The position numbers were made by a program, and so were the translations under genes. Positions 44,925 through 57,900 of a stretch of DNA of 64,000 bases are shown here, piece after piece. The stretch is from Pocillopora verrucosa (taxonomy: Eukaryota; Cnidaria; Anthozoa; Scleractinia; Pocilloporidae), in contig NC_089315.1 of the NCBI RefSeq assembly GCF_036669915.1, positions 9,276,374 through 9,340,373 on the forward strand, given 5' to 3'. The notes beneath the pieces are model-generated. The model saw nothing but the letters and a program-made list of their open reading frames with translations, was not told the origin of the DNA and made no database searches. Position 1 is the stretch's first letter; every line of letters begins with the position of its first letter.

Positions 44925-45110
44925 TTAGCTCATTTGGTAGAGCGCTATACACCGGTAGCGCAGAGGTCGTGTTCAAATTCCGTACAGGCCTTAATTTTTT
45001 TTCAGGCCTTATTTTCACTACTACTCAAGTAGTGTACATTACTGCGAAGATCACTCTCATTCACGTCTTTATCCGCAATTTAAATATATGACTTTCAGAT
45101 ATTCTTAGCC
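44925..45110 (+). mobile_element. tRNA-derived SINE, second copy
   Basis: Head GTTTGTTAGCTCATTTGGTA (box A), box B GTGTTCAAATTCC, hairpin CAGGCCTTAA ... TTCAGGCCTT and body GTAGTGTACATTACTGCGAA. It lies about 170 bases upstream of the TMEM198-like start codon, so it may contribute to the promoter region. Confidence 0.6.
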
Positions 45111-45276
45111 AATCACCCTATGCTTGCTAATGCGTTCGCATCCAACGGTCAACACCCATGAAGGATTGTGGGGAATACACCTAACAGATGGTCTGTCACC
45201 TACGGCTTTTGTCCGAGGTTGTGTTCTTACAAATTCGTTCATTTCTTGCGAGCCCTGTATCATCAGAGGCTTAAAA

Positions 45277-48200
45277 ATGGCTTCTAATTTCCTTCCAAGC
45301 GTGGAACCAGACACAGGCAATTGCAAGCTGCATAACGAGTATGACATACAGAGCTGTGTTCTGGCTGGAATCAGCGTTTTGTTGGGAACAGCTGTCTGTT
45401 TTTACGGTGAGAAACTTACTGTTTATAGATGAGGAGACTTGGAATCTTCTTTTTTTCGTATTTAGTGTAAATTCGACCGAAAACTGAACTCAGCTATCGT
45501 TTATGTATAACAACTACCTGTACGATACCCTCAGATAACTTATTATGTGCTTAATTACGCCATGGAAAATTAATTGGAATGGCTATAAAATAAAAACTCA
45601 GTTATGCTACAGAAATTTGAGTCTTACAATCTTTTTTACGGTTTCGTGCCTTAGTAACTCGAATAATTGTTTCAATTTTATCGCTTTGGTGTCTCTGCGC
45701 GCACACAAATATGGCGGCCATAAACAAATTGCTGACTGTTAGTGGGGGCTCAAAGGATCGTACGTGCTGAGACTAAAACTTTGGTAAAGGTGTGGGCGGT
45801 TAGTAAAGGAAACCTAGTGAGAAGGAAATGGTCTCTTCATCTTCGCAACGGACTTTCTTCTTACCCAAATTCCTCCCCCTCTCTCCCCCCCCCCCCCCCC
45901 ACACACATAGGTCCTCACAGCAAGACGAAAAAACCAACAGAGTTACAAATTCGCAAGGTTGAGAGAATGCTTATGCAACAATCTTAAGTAAGCATATGTA
46001 CCAGTTCCATGTAAACTTGCAATACTTTTTGACATGGCCCTCTTTCTATGGAAAGTGTCGAGTTGCTTTATCCATTCAGTGGTTTTATTCAGAGATAATT
46101 TTAAAGAGCACTTTGTAGATACAGTATCAATTTTTCTTTATCTAGTAAAAAGATACCGATAATATATGGATATTGCTCTGGTACTATATGATTAAAAATT
46201 GTAAACTAATTTACAAGGAAATATAGCTCAAGTAACTGTATATTGAATGATTTCTATTAATTCAAATCTTGGAAGGTAATAGGTAAGTATTACTCAAATC
46301 TTGCTTTAAGCTTGTAACAAGTCAGCAAACTATAATAGAGGGGGTTCTTTTGATATGCACAAGCAAATCCAATTATTCACATTTTTCATAGGATATCGTT
46401 TATTCAAACTTGTTCTGTTCCTTGTTGGATTTCTGGTGGTATTTTGCTTCACTTATGTGTTGTGTCAAGAATATCTCACTGAGAAGCTGTCTGGAAGATC
46501 TTTTGAGTATAGACATCAGGTATGTTGATAAATTTATCTTGACTAGTCTTTTCATACTAATCCCACTCAAGCAGATCATTATGCAGTGATTTTTTAATTT
46601 GTTATTCCAGTTATCCTCTTTGAGACCCTGATATTCAGCCAAACTCTTCAGTAATCTCAGTCTTTTAAAGATGCTGTTGGTGATTCCATGAATGCATTTC
46701 CTGCTCTCTTTCTGTGCTTCAGTTCTGTTTTAGTGTGTGTTTGTGTGTTGTAGTTTTTTTATTTTTTTTCCTGAGAGTTCTTAGTGTTGAGAAGCTAGTG
46801 TATCTTAGCCAGCCACTGTGTTTCAGGTCTCAAACTTGTGTAGCTGCTGGTTTTGTTTGGGCTTTATAGTAATGATTGGGAGAAGTGCAAAAGATAGAAA
46901 GATTGATGAACAGCCACAAGCCTAGCTTTCTATAAACCAGGCTGATTATTAGAATAAGGGTTTAGAGGATAGAATTAAAACTGTCTTTGTATGTTGTTGA
47001 AGGTTTGGGATGAAAAAATGTAGGGAGGTAAAAAGGACCTAAATTGGAAAAAATCAGCCAAGAGGAAAGAAACTGATATTATCAGTAGGAAAAAATGAAA
47101 AGGCATGAGGATTGTCCAACATAACATTTTTCAAAATTATTGAAAGAGTTTATAATAATATTGTATTTGAAAAAGTAAAGGCATTTTGCAGATTTTGATC
47201 TATGGGAATTGTTATTTCCTTTGTACTGGTATTTTAATTTTGAATTTCAAAGATGCTTGAGTGTTAATATACTTATAGAAGCTCACTCATTGGTAACAGT
47301 TTACTTGGGTTTACCAATTGGTAAGTTTAAAATCTGATCATCTCATTCTTGTTGCAGATATTCCTTGGTATCTCTGCTGCAGTTGGTCTTATTGCTGGAT
47401 TGCTGACAGTTTGTATTTTCTATGTTGGATTATTTGCTCTTGGTACGTGATTGACCTTTTGCTTAAAACATCTTATTACGATCTTGTTTTTGATGTTTAT
47501 AAATGTGTTTAAATATATTCTGTTCTCATATGTTCAGGTGCGACCATGGGATGGTTTGTAGGCCTGGCATTTCTCCCTCTTCTCTACAAGCATTCAGAAT
47601 ACCTGTCTGAACACAACTGGCTGCCTTATGTCATTCTCTGTGCATTTGCCATCGCAGGAGGAATTCTTATTCTCTGTATACAGAAGGTAACCTTTGTTCT
47701 GAGATATTAAGGTAGCTAAATATTTCCAAGTTCTCCAGGTTATGTTTTATTTTAGACAGTTAATGTAGCAGAGGTAATTAAAGTAACTGTTGGATCCCAT
47801 GTAAACTTAATTTGTCAGAGCAATGGTCTGTTATATGTTAAATCACCACTACACAAAGGTTTGAAGATCACCCTGCACGTATGTGCCTCACTCCACCCAC
47901 AAGCATACATAGATAGCAGGCAACTGACAGGGGAACCTGGTGAAATGTTAAGGAAGGGGGGGTTACCCTGCAATAAAGCAGCATCCCATCTAGAGGTAGT
48001 AATAATACTCCTGGTCACTCCATGCAGCAGAAACCAGGATAAGGTCGGGTCTGACAAGCCCTTTAGCTCAACTGCTGACTCCACCTTTCATGTGCTATTC
48101 TTGATGTGTATGGGACACCCTGTTGACCAAGTTGGTCCCTGAATTTGCATTTTAAATAACATTTTTCCTTCCATGAAGAAACATGTTAGATTTTTTGTAG

Positions 48201-50460
48201 AACCATGAATGAGATATTGACCAATCAATTATGATTATTATTGTGGTTTTAAGGTAATAATTGTCATCTCTACATCCTTCTCTGGAGCCTTTTGGTGTGT
48301 CAATGGTATTGATTACTATGTGGAAAATGGCAGAGTGCTGTACTACTCAGTCAGTGTTTTGTATGGTAAGTGAAGAGTTAAAATGAGTATAAATTGCGAG
48401 GTTTTTTTTTGCATGCACCTCCTCCAAGTTCCTGGTCATATTGCATAGTACACAGCACATTAATTTCTGATAGAAGTAGAAGATGAAAAAAAGGTCCTTT
48501 CCTAGTATTGCCTTCCATACAAGAATTTGCAAGAATTAACTTTAAGGGAATAAAGCCCAAATAACAGATGTATTTACTGGCTATTTTACAAGGGTGTCTC
48601 CATGAATTGAAATCTTTGACGATACCATATAAGAATCATTTTCTAGGTCAAGATCATTTTCAAGAAATTTCATCAATGAAAGGTTTTCAAGAAGCCTTTT
48701 CATTAAATTTTCTTCTATCATAACAGAGTGTAGGACATGCATCTTGTGTAGAGAAGGAGAAAAAAATCATATTTGCAGAAATGTGTAAATACAGAGAATT
48801 TCTCCTTGTGTTCATGGTACTGATAATCAACTTTTCCAGTGTTCTGTTGTTTCATTTCATGCTGAGGTTGTCCTTTATTTTGTAGGTCATTACAAAAAGT
48901 CTGCCTTGCCTCACTGCTGGTATACCTGGGTGGTGTTAGGTCTTATCCCAGTCATGTTCATTGCTGGGCTGGTGGTGCAATTTTGTAAGACTGCAAAGAA
49001 CAGTGATCATAGAGAAGGTAAGAATGGCTGAATGATAAAGCTTCTGTGGATAAACATGCTTTTAGCATTATTAGAAGAAGAGGAAGAAGAAGAAGAACAG
49101 CACTGATTTATCTAATTTTTGTTATCATCATTAAAAAGTGTAGTACAATTTACAGTATTGTGTCGTGGAGGGTGTCAGTACCTATTTTGTATTATATGAA
49201 AAAATTAGTAATATCGGTTGGTTCAATAATTGAGGTTCAGTTATTCTTATAATCACTGTGTTTCAGGCTGCATGTAGCAGATTGAGAAGTGTAATGTATT
49301 TTTTTTTGTGGATTGTGTCTATTATAAGTGTGAATGTTGTGTTGTAAGCAAGAACTTTTTGCTTTTGTGGATATCTCTTGGTTTTATGAAGCAAAACATT
49401 AAATGAGGTCATGGCTAAACAGCTTGGCAATTAGCCAGTTGTTCAGAAAACAGATAATGTTATCTAATGGAGAAATGGCTTTCCAGTGGATAAGAGTTAA
49501 CAAAACGTTCTTTGCTATCCACCATTTAGAGATTTATCAGGTAATGATAAGGTAATTCACCCTTTGAACAGTAGGGGCCTGATGGATAAACAAACTGCTA
49601 GCCAGTGAAAAGAATAAAACCCTGGTTGTTCTCTGACTTCTTGAACTTTCTATTACTGCTAGTGTTTAGACTTATTGTTGTCACTTGAAATACTACTACA
49701 ACCAATTTTATTTATGATTACCCCTTAAATCCTTTGCTGATTTTGCTATTGTATTAAACAGCTTATGGCAGGAGTTCAAGGAATCTTTACACAGCAACTC
49801 CCATGCAGGAATTCTCGGACCAGGTATATGTTATTCCACTGTAAATGGCTTGAGCCTGTGAGTTGCTTTTGAACAGGAATTGTCTGGTGAGGGTAGTTAT
49901 TATGAACATTGTTGCCAATGACAGGAGCTGATGATTTCAAAACTGGAGCAGTCTTTATCATAGGTTTATGCTATGACAAATTTTGTCACATTGTCACTTC
50001 CAAAAGTCATTTCCAAGACCACACTTGCTTGAACAATCATATAACCAGGTGCTACTTTGTTGTCCACAGAGGAAGCCAAATCTGATATATCCTGAGTTTT
50101 TGAAACCTTGGGTTCATAGCATTGACAAATGCACATTACATGATTTTATCCATATGTGCTAATTTTAAATCTTTGTAAAGAAAGTTGTAATTATTTATCA
50201 TTCAATTGTCTTATTGACACTTGTCTTGTATGTGTAATACCTTTCAAGGGGGAAGTGTTATTCAAGATATTCTCTCAGCTGGACCTTGCTACAGCAACTT
50301 CAGTTGAACATAACTTGCCACCCCCAGACTAATTATATTTTGATTGATTTGGTTTTAAGTTTTTATGAGGGTTGCATCTGATAATTTATTGGGCAATTCT
50401 TGATTGACATTCTGCATCTTTCTTTTCACCAGCGGCCCATTTTGACAGACTATGATTAAA
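45277..50460 (+). CDS. TMEM198-like multi-pass membrane protein, copy A
   Basis: Eight exons join without error to 274 codons: 45277-45406, 46392-46519, 47358-47442, 47538-47686, 48254-48365, 48886-49017, 49762-49823, 50434-50460 (TAA). All have GT-AG sites. The start MASNFLPSVEPDTGNCKLHN precedes hydrophobic helices CVLAGISVLLGTAVCFYGYR, LVLFLVGFLVVFCFTYVLC, GISAAVGLIAGLLTVCIFYV, LGATMGWFVGLAFLPLLY, VILCAFAIAGGILILCIQ, IIVISTSFSGAFWCVNGIDY and WVVLGLIPVMFIAGLVVQF: about seven segments. The G-Y-R-x-F-K box after helix 1 and the order of helices match the TMEM198/DUF4203 family, whose vertebrate member acts in Wnt/LRP6 signalling. The tail is short (AYGRSSRNLYTATPMQEF). It is divergently arranged with the block 2 trypsin/Death gene. 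Confidence 0.85.
45885..45900. repeat. Poly-C tract in intron 1
   Basis: A run of 16 C residues. The broken block 1 copy has a shorter interrupted run near 23300. Confidence 0.7.
47865..48110 (+). mobile_element. SINE-like repeat in intron 4
   Basis: Contains GCATCCCATCTAGAGGTAGT, ATACTCCTGGTCACTCCATG and AACCAGGATAAGGTCGGGTC, typical of a conserved SINE 3' domain in cnidarians (recognised from general familiarity). Its 3' part is also at 23322-23420 in the broken copy, at the deletion junction. Confidence 0.45.
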
Positions 50461-51961
50461 CAGTACTCAAGAGTCAGAGGACACCAAGAAAATTTAGTTG
50501 TAGAATCCTTTACTTTCACTATCATGGTGAGAATATGTCAGGTGTCCCTCTTATTGATCTAGTACACCCTGAACAGATCATCATGATAATTCAAATGTTT
50601 CTGTCCTTATAAGAGTGCTCTGCACAGGGAGTTGTTTTGTTTTTAAGTGAAAATTTGACTACCACTCTGTCATATTGTTGTCAAATTAAGTTTTAAGAGC
50701 TTTTTCCTAGGAGCAACTAAGATGCTCAGTAGAAGTGCCATGTTTTATGATAGCATCACATTTTCAAGGAAAATTCAGTAGTCTGATTGTTCTGGGAAAA
50801 GGATCTCTATAATTTTCAAATTATTAGTAGGTTGGTAGCAACTTTTCTTTTGTACACTTAAAACCAGCTTGTTGCAGAGAATTGAATTTTTGGACTTAAC
50901 TGTAAAATAACCATCTTGATCATATCATCGTGAACAACCCTCACTTGTTGTTAGATGCCCCCAAAAAATTTGGAGATTTCTGTACATTTGTTTTTTGTGT
51001 TTTTTTTTTTAATTTCTGAAACACTAGAAGTGCCCTTATGTCCATGTTTGAGTATCATAAAAATCCTAACCATAGGAATGGGATGAGAGAAAAGCTAACC
51101 CCCTAACACCTCCTCAGTATTTTAGCCCATCCATAGCAACACCAAAGCTTTAGGGAGAAGAGGAACATGTGGATTTTCTTTTTTTTCAAAGACCCGTGAC
51201 AATTTGAGAAAAAAAAAAGATGGTTTTAGAGTTTCTTGTCCTGTTCTAGTGGTTTAAGGGAGGGTGAATCAATTCTGAAATTAATCTTAGTGAGCAATAT
51301 TTCAGTGCCTTGATTTTGGTCTTGAGGTACATGGATGGTCCTCAGCTTGCAGTGGATAAATTTACTTTTATTAGTTCCTGGAAACTAAACCCTCTAACTT
51401 CTTAGATCTGATTTTTAATTCTTCTCTCTAGCTTCTACACATTTCTTTGTTAAATAATGAAGAGAATTCAGTGTTAGGTGAAGATAACAACTTTTACCTG
51501 ATAAGTTTGTGTATTCTCATTACCTGTTTACCGGATATGTGGATATTTTATGGAGAAGTTACATGTTAATCACTTCTGGAGGTCAAAAGGTTAATGTGAG
51601 GTTTGTCAGAAATAGATTTAAACGAATACTTTCATTTTTAAATATTTTGGTTTTAAAATTTGTAGAGAACGATTTATTTGCATTGTTAGTTTGTAAATAG
51701 CATTATACTTAACATTGTTGTTTACTATTGTAGAAAAGAGAGAAATTGTCAAATAAATTTGTAAAAACTGTTGTCAAAACACGCCAACCCACTTCTCTTT
51801 ATACTTTGGTAAGGTTCGTGTGATTTAAATTTCCTCAATTAATTACTCATGGAGCAGCGAGAGTAATAATGATACTCATTGGAGTCGGAAGAGGAGCAGC
51901 AGAAATGTGTGCCTCAGGGCCAAACGTCTTTGTTTTACTCGAATCCGTCGAGGTATTAAAA

Positions 51962-54900
51962 ATGCATTTAGTAGCAGACTATTCTGTCTTTTCCCTTCTA
52001 ACCCTTGAACCAGACACTGATGACTGCAAGCTGTATAATTATTATGACGCGCAAAGCTGCAGTGTGGCTTCAATCGGCATTCTTTTAGGATCACTCATTT
52101 GTTTCTTCGGTAAGTGACATAGTATTAGACAAGGGACATTTTGGAACAAATGTTATGGCCTACAGTATGAAACTAAATGAAAACTTACCCACTGAAGTGT
52201 TCTATCTGGTGGGTTGTGTCCTCGTGTACCGGTACACAAAGGATCGAAACATTAACGAACTGCGTCACAACTCCATGTATGGATATGAAAAAAATAAGAA
52301 TTCTCCCTTGTACTGGTACACCAGGACAGCCCCTATCTGGTGTTACGCCGGTGGGAAATTTGATCCACAGTTCGACCGCAATGCAAACGTTGACATCCAA
52401 ACGATACAAACTCTCCTATCATTGATAGAAGGTGAACATCATGTTTCACGCGCACATTCACGTGCTTCTGAGAGATATTGTCAGAGAGCCCCGTTCTGTG
52501 CTAGAATTCCAAGGAAATATAGGTTCACCATTGAGAATCTGAGTACCAGCGAATATTGTCCCCAAGGGACATAGACCCGATCTTGGGACTTCCGTGACGT
52601 TGGTCTTCCCAAGAAGAGCAGTGCTACCTCCGGTCATATTCATTTTACCGAACATCCGAGCGCTTGCCCGAATCCTTCAAGTTACAAAATGCATTTGGCA
52701 TCGGACTTTTTAGTCTCTTCCACTCCAACTCTGGAACCAGACGCTAAAGATTGCGAGCTGCATAATTCTTACGACACTCAAAACTGCATTTTGGCTGCAA
52801 TAGCCATTCTGCTGGGATCGCTCATTTGCTTCTTTGGTAAGAGACATTGGGTTACATGGGAAACATTAAAGAATAAAATTTCTAGGCCATCCAGTTTGAG
52901 TTTAAACGAAAAGTTACCTATATTAGTGTTCTAATTAACGGTATGAGTTGCTCTGACGCCCCTGTTTACCTGCTTTCGAAATACATCTTACCTACCATAA
53001 GTGCATGCAAATTATGAATTTATGAAAATGAAAAACAGTTCATTGCCTTGAAAACAATAAAACTTTGACTATTTCGAGAATAGTCAGCAACAATGTTAGG
53101 TAAAGTTTCCGTACAGCCCCATACTATTGTAAAACAAATCTGTTTTCCCAATAGAAATGTATTGTTTTTGTCATTGTTTTCTCTATTCAAGAACTGAATG
53201 CATAATGTAGTATGGGGCTGTGCGGAAATTTTACCCAATGTTACCATAAACAAATGTTGTCACACAAGCACAACATTTATTATTCGAATTAATAAATATT
53301 ATAAAATAATTCAAATAGTACGTGTGCTCTGATTGGCCATAAAACCATTTTAACATGAGCGTATATAAACACAGTTTTTGTTCCTTTTCCATTAGTTATT
53401 TTATAAAAGAAATGTAAAATGGTTTTCGTGTTTACATAGCCTGATGTAAGCACTTGGGAGGTTGGGAGAACACTCGATAAGCTGGAGACCACTCTGCTTC
53501 ACGTCATGGTTTCCTACGCTTATCTCATGTTCTCCCAACCTCCTGCGTGTTTACATCAGGCTATGTAAACACAGAAACCATTTTACATTTCTTCAGTAGT
53601 AACTGATTCGGTGAACACGATATTTTTATGTGCATATCGAAATAGGTCTGCAAGGCATACATGAGCTGAACTAAACCGTTTTGAGTTCAAGTAAATTTTA
53701 GATAAAGAAAAAAGCAGTTTAAAAGATAGTTGTAAATTGTTGTATTGCTGATATCTTGTATTGAGTACTTCAAGATAGTGATTAACATTCAGTATAAAGG
53801 TGGGGGAAAATAAAAAAGATAACATATGCTCAAATGATAGAAACTGATAGGAAAAAAATTTTATTCATAATTTCAGTAAAAAAATTTTTTGGGGTCATTA
53901 CTATTGTTAATGACATACCTTATTTCTAGATATACAAATGTGCATTTGCAATAAAATCTATGTAATATTTATTGTATTAAATTCATTTCCTTTTAGGATA
54001 CCGGATATTCAAGTTTATGCTTTTCTTAGCTGGTTTCCTAACAGGATTTTTCTTCACCTATATGTTATGCTCTGGATATCTCACGGAACATCTATCTGGG
54101 AAATTTCTGGAGCACAAAGATCAGGTATGGTATTCCTTCAGTTAAAACTCTAGTAGCAATGATTCTTTAAGAGTAATTATTACTATTGTCTATAAATTCA
54201 GTCTTGCTAGAGGCAGCTTGAATTTGGTCAGCTTCACTAGTAGGAGAAGAGCTGAAGGGGAACAGCAACCCCTCCCATCAGAACTTTGGGGTTTTTTACT
54301 ACTTGTTTGAGATCAATTTCTTCCAGCAACAGGACAACATTTTACCCCTCAACTTGAAGTAATTTTTAGTTACTCACCTTAAAGTATTTCTAAGCTCTAA
54401 TGTAACACAAAAACATTCTGTATTAACTGAACTAAAGTTTAGACCATTCCAACATTAATTCCTTGATCTACACTGGGCTTGTCTGATGGTTGAAGGGTAA
54501 TGGTATTTGAATCAAAAGGGCTGGGTGTGAGGTGCAGCCAGGGTCACTGAATTGTGTGCTAGGGCAAGACACTTTGCCTTGAGAATGCATCTCTTCATCC
54601 AGGAGTATGAATGTTTGGTACTAGCGAACAAAGGTAAACTGAAAAATTATGGAGGTACCTTACAACTAGCACCCTACCCTGGGGAAGCAGTAAATATCCT
54701 ATTCCCTTCATGTTGTGAAACTGGTATGAGTTCTAGTAGTGTGAGCAAATTTTCTTCTCCAGAGACTCCATCTCTATTAACCTTAAAAGAGAGAGGGCAG
54801 AGCATAATAATTAGAGTTATTGATTTGACGTAAAGAAAAGACTATTCTTTTCTGTTGATGGTTTCAGATATTTCTTGGTGCTTCTGTTGGTGTTGGGATC

Positions 54901-57900
54901 GTTGCAGGGCTATTGACACTGTGTATTTTTTATCTGGGACTTTTTATTCTTGGTAAGGCTCAGTTTAACTTTAACATCAATTTCTTAACAGGGAAGTGGA
55001 AAATGAGCCATTAAAAAGTGATTATTATAATCTACTTTGTTGTGTCCTTCCACTCCTAGCATGCTTAGAAGGAAATATTAACTTGATATATTTTTTAATG
55101 GGGGATTTTCACTCAAGATGATGGCTATGCACATGAGGGTGTAAAGGCTTGGTTCAAACAAACCCTTTAAAAACTGAATTCATTTATTCGTTTCTCAGCA
55201 AAACTTTAAATGAACAAACTTTTATCACAAAGATGTCAACCAATGAAATGCACACGGTTCATTACTACCCACAATAAAGTGGCAGATCCAGACCTTGAGT
55301 TATATACACAGTATGGGGTCCCTTTCAAAAATAAATCAGCCAAAAAAGATTCTCGGTGAAAAGGTTTTAGGTCTAAATTTAGGGGAGGACCCTCTCCTAG
55401 ACTGCCACTTTATTGTAATGCAATGCATTTTACTCAGTTGCATGTGACACTTTACTACCCTATCATATTGTCATGTTTCAAATGTAACAGTTTTTTTTAC
55501 ATTTTTATATTTCCTTTGTTGTATTTGACTTTTATTGTTAACACTTTCTCTCTACTTGATTGTATTAGGTGCAACCATGGGATGGTTTGTGGGCATGGTT
55601 TGTCTGCCACTTCTCTATAAACATTCAGAATACCTGTCTGAACACACCTGGCTGCCTTACATTGTTCTTTGTGCTTTTGCCATTGTGGGAGGAGTCCTTA
55701 TTCTCTGCATACAGAGGGTATACAAAAGTTGCATTGATTAATTTTTTCTTTTGGTGTACGAGCACTACCCTGTATACAAAGCTAACAACAGACAGCAAAT
55801 AGAATTGGGGAAAAAGATGGAGTAGTCCATGGCCATGACTATGCATGGTTATTAAATCATTTAAAATTTGCTATGTCATCAACATGACCTGACAGGGCTG
55901 TGTCTCTATGAAAATGCTCACATTAATGATATTATTATTGGCTTGTTAGTTTAGTGTGGAAGGCCACTGTGACTGTAGCAACACCACGCCTTCTTAGAAA
56001 AGCCTTTCATCTCAGCTTTATGTACACATACTGTAACTAAAAAACTAGTTTGGAGACTCCATTTTTGAATATTGAATTACAAGCATGGTATGAAGAAGTA
56101 TCCTTTCGAAAGTTAAAAAAAAACCTCTTTGTTGAATCTTTAGAGCTACATCAATTGGGTGTTGTGAAAGCTGACCTCTTCAGTTTGTGTATGTGTTTTC
56201 TTGTTTAAGGTGGTAATTGTAATAGCCTCCTCATTCCTGGGAGCTTTTGGTTGTATTAATGGCCTTGACTACTTTGTGGAGAACAGCAGATCACTCTACT
56301 ACTCAGTCAACATTCTGCATGGTGAGTTGACTGTTTAAAACTTGTCAGTGAATCATTTCCAAATAAATGTTAGGCAATTGGGAGCAATTGCTCACTAGAG
56401 AGAGGCCAAGAACAGTCATGCATCTACAGAATAATTCAATTTAGGGCAATAATGCATAACTTTAAAGATGCAACTGACTTTGGGAAATTATCATTAACCA
56501 TAGAAGGTCTTGATTAACAAATTCTCCTTGTCAGCCTCCTATGAAATGTATAGAGAGCAGTATGGAGAATATACATCCAGATGTGAGAGTGTAAAAATTT
56601 AATGTTATTTTTCTGGTTTTCCAGTATATTTGAGAATGATTTGCTTGGTTCAGGAGTACCCTTGTGGTGTGCCTCCCCGCAAACAGTTTCTTTTGAGATC
56701 AGAGGACAATATTGTCCTCTGGTGTGGATGATGCCTCATGGGGTTTATTTGATAATTCTCTTTGAATTTGTAGGCCACTTTGACAAGTCAGATTTGCCCA
56801 CTTGTTGGTACACATGGCTGATTTTGTGTCTTATCCCAGTCATGTTCATTGGTGGATTGGCTGTGCAGCTTGGCATTACTGGAAAAGGCAGAGATCATAG
56901 AGAAGGTACCTAAGATAAGAATAGACAGTCAGTCAGACAGACACAGACAGACAGACAGGCAGATAAATTGCAGACAAACAGACATGCAGAAAACATAGTA
57001 GAAAAATCCTTGATGGCCGATTTCCAATTAGTTAAGTAAGAAAGCACTCAGAAATGGGAGAAGACAGTCAAACTTTACACAGAGTGGTAACAGGTACACG
57101 AATAAAGGGGGTAAGTTTATTAAAGAAACTGTGAAGATACAGGAATAAACAGACAGATAGAGGATCAGAATATCGCATGAATATGTAGGTGAATGATGAG
57201 GAAGTCTGAAATTGCCAAATAATGGTAGAAGACAATCAATTTTATAAGACAAACAAGCCACAGATGGATAGACTGAAAGAAAGTCTTGGAAGGCAATAAG
57301 ACAGTTCAGGTGGGCATTTGAAGCTGGCAATCAGCTTGACTAGTAGAAGCAAACTTAGAAGCAGATTCACTCAGCACTCAGCTTCTTTTAGTCACCCAGA
57401 TCATAAAGACATGAAAATTAATGTTCTGAAGTATCTTCTGATATCCGTCTTTTTCTAACAGCTTATGGAAGACGATCACGTGTGCACCCTTATGGCACTC
57501 CCATGACAAATCATGCTGACCAGGTAGATATGTATCATGATTCATAATTGAAACATAAGCAAAATGATTGTGTTGAGTATCCTGCCTTGAGAAATAGTTA
57601 GAATTTTTTGATTAATATCTGACTTGAAAGAATACATTTTCAAAGGGGTCTCAATCATACCCAATACCTTGGTGCAGTTTTTTTTATTATACCTGGTCAT
57701 ACATGGCATATATTTTTTGTGTGTGTAAAACATCTAATATGCTTATTGGAATTAGTAAGTTGGTCTTGCACGAAACAAATTTGTAGAATTTCACCAGTTT
57801 TGCTTCTGATTCATATCAATGATGTATGTTTTGGAAAACAGGACCAGCTGCACTAGACTTCTTCTTTGTTGGTTTTATCTAGACTTGTACTCAGTGAAAT

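Noticed and set aside
45742..45987. 81-codon Pro-rich forward frame
   Set aside because: The Pro run is the poly-C tract of intron 1; no homology elsewhere in the frame.
52155..52574. 139-codon forward frame between the two alternative first exons
   Set aside because: No recognisable domain and no support beyond the open frame; it overlaps the exon 1a donor region and looks intronic.
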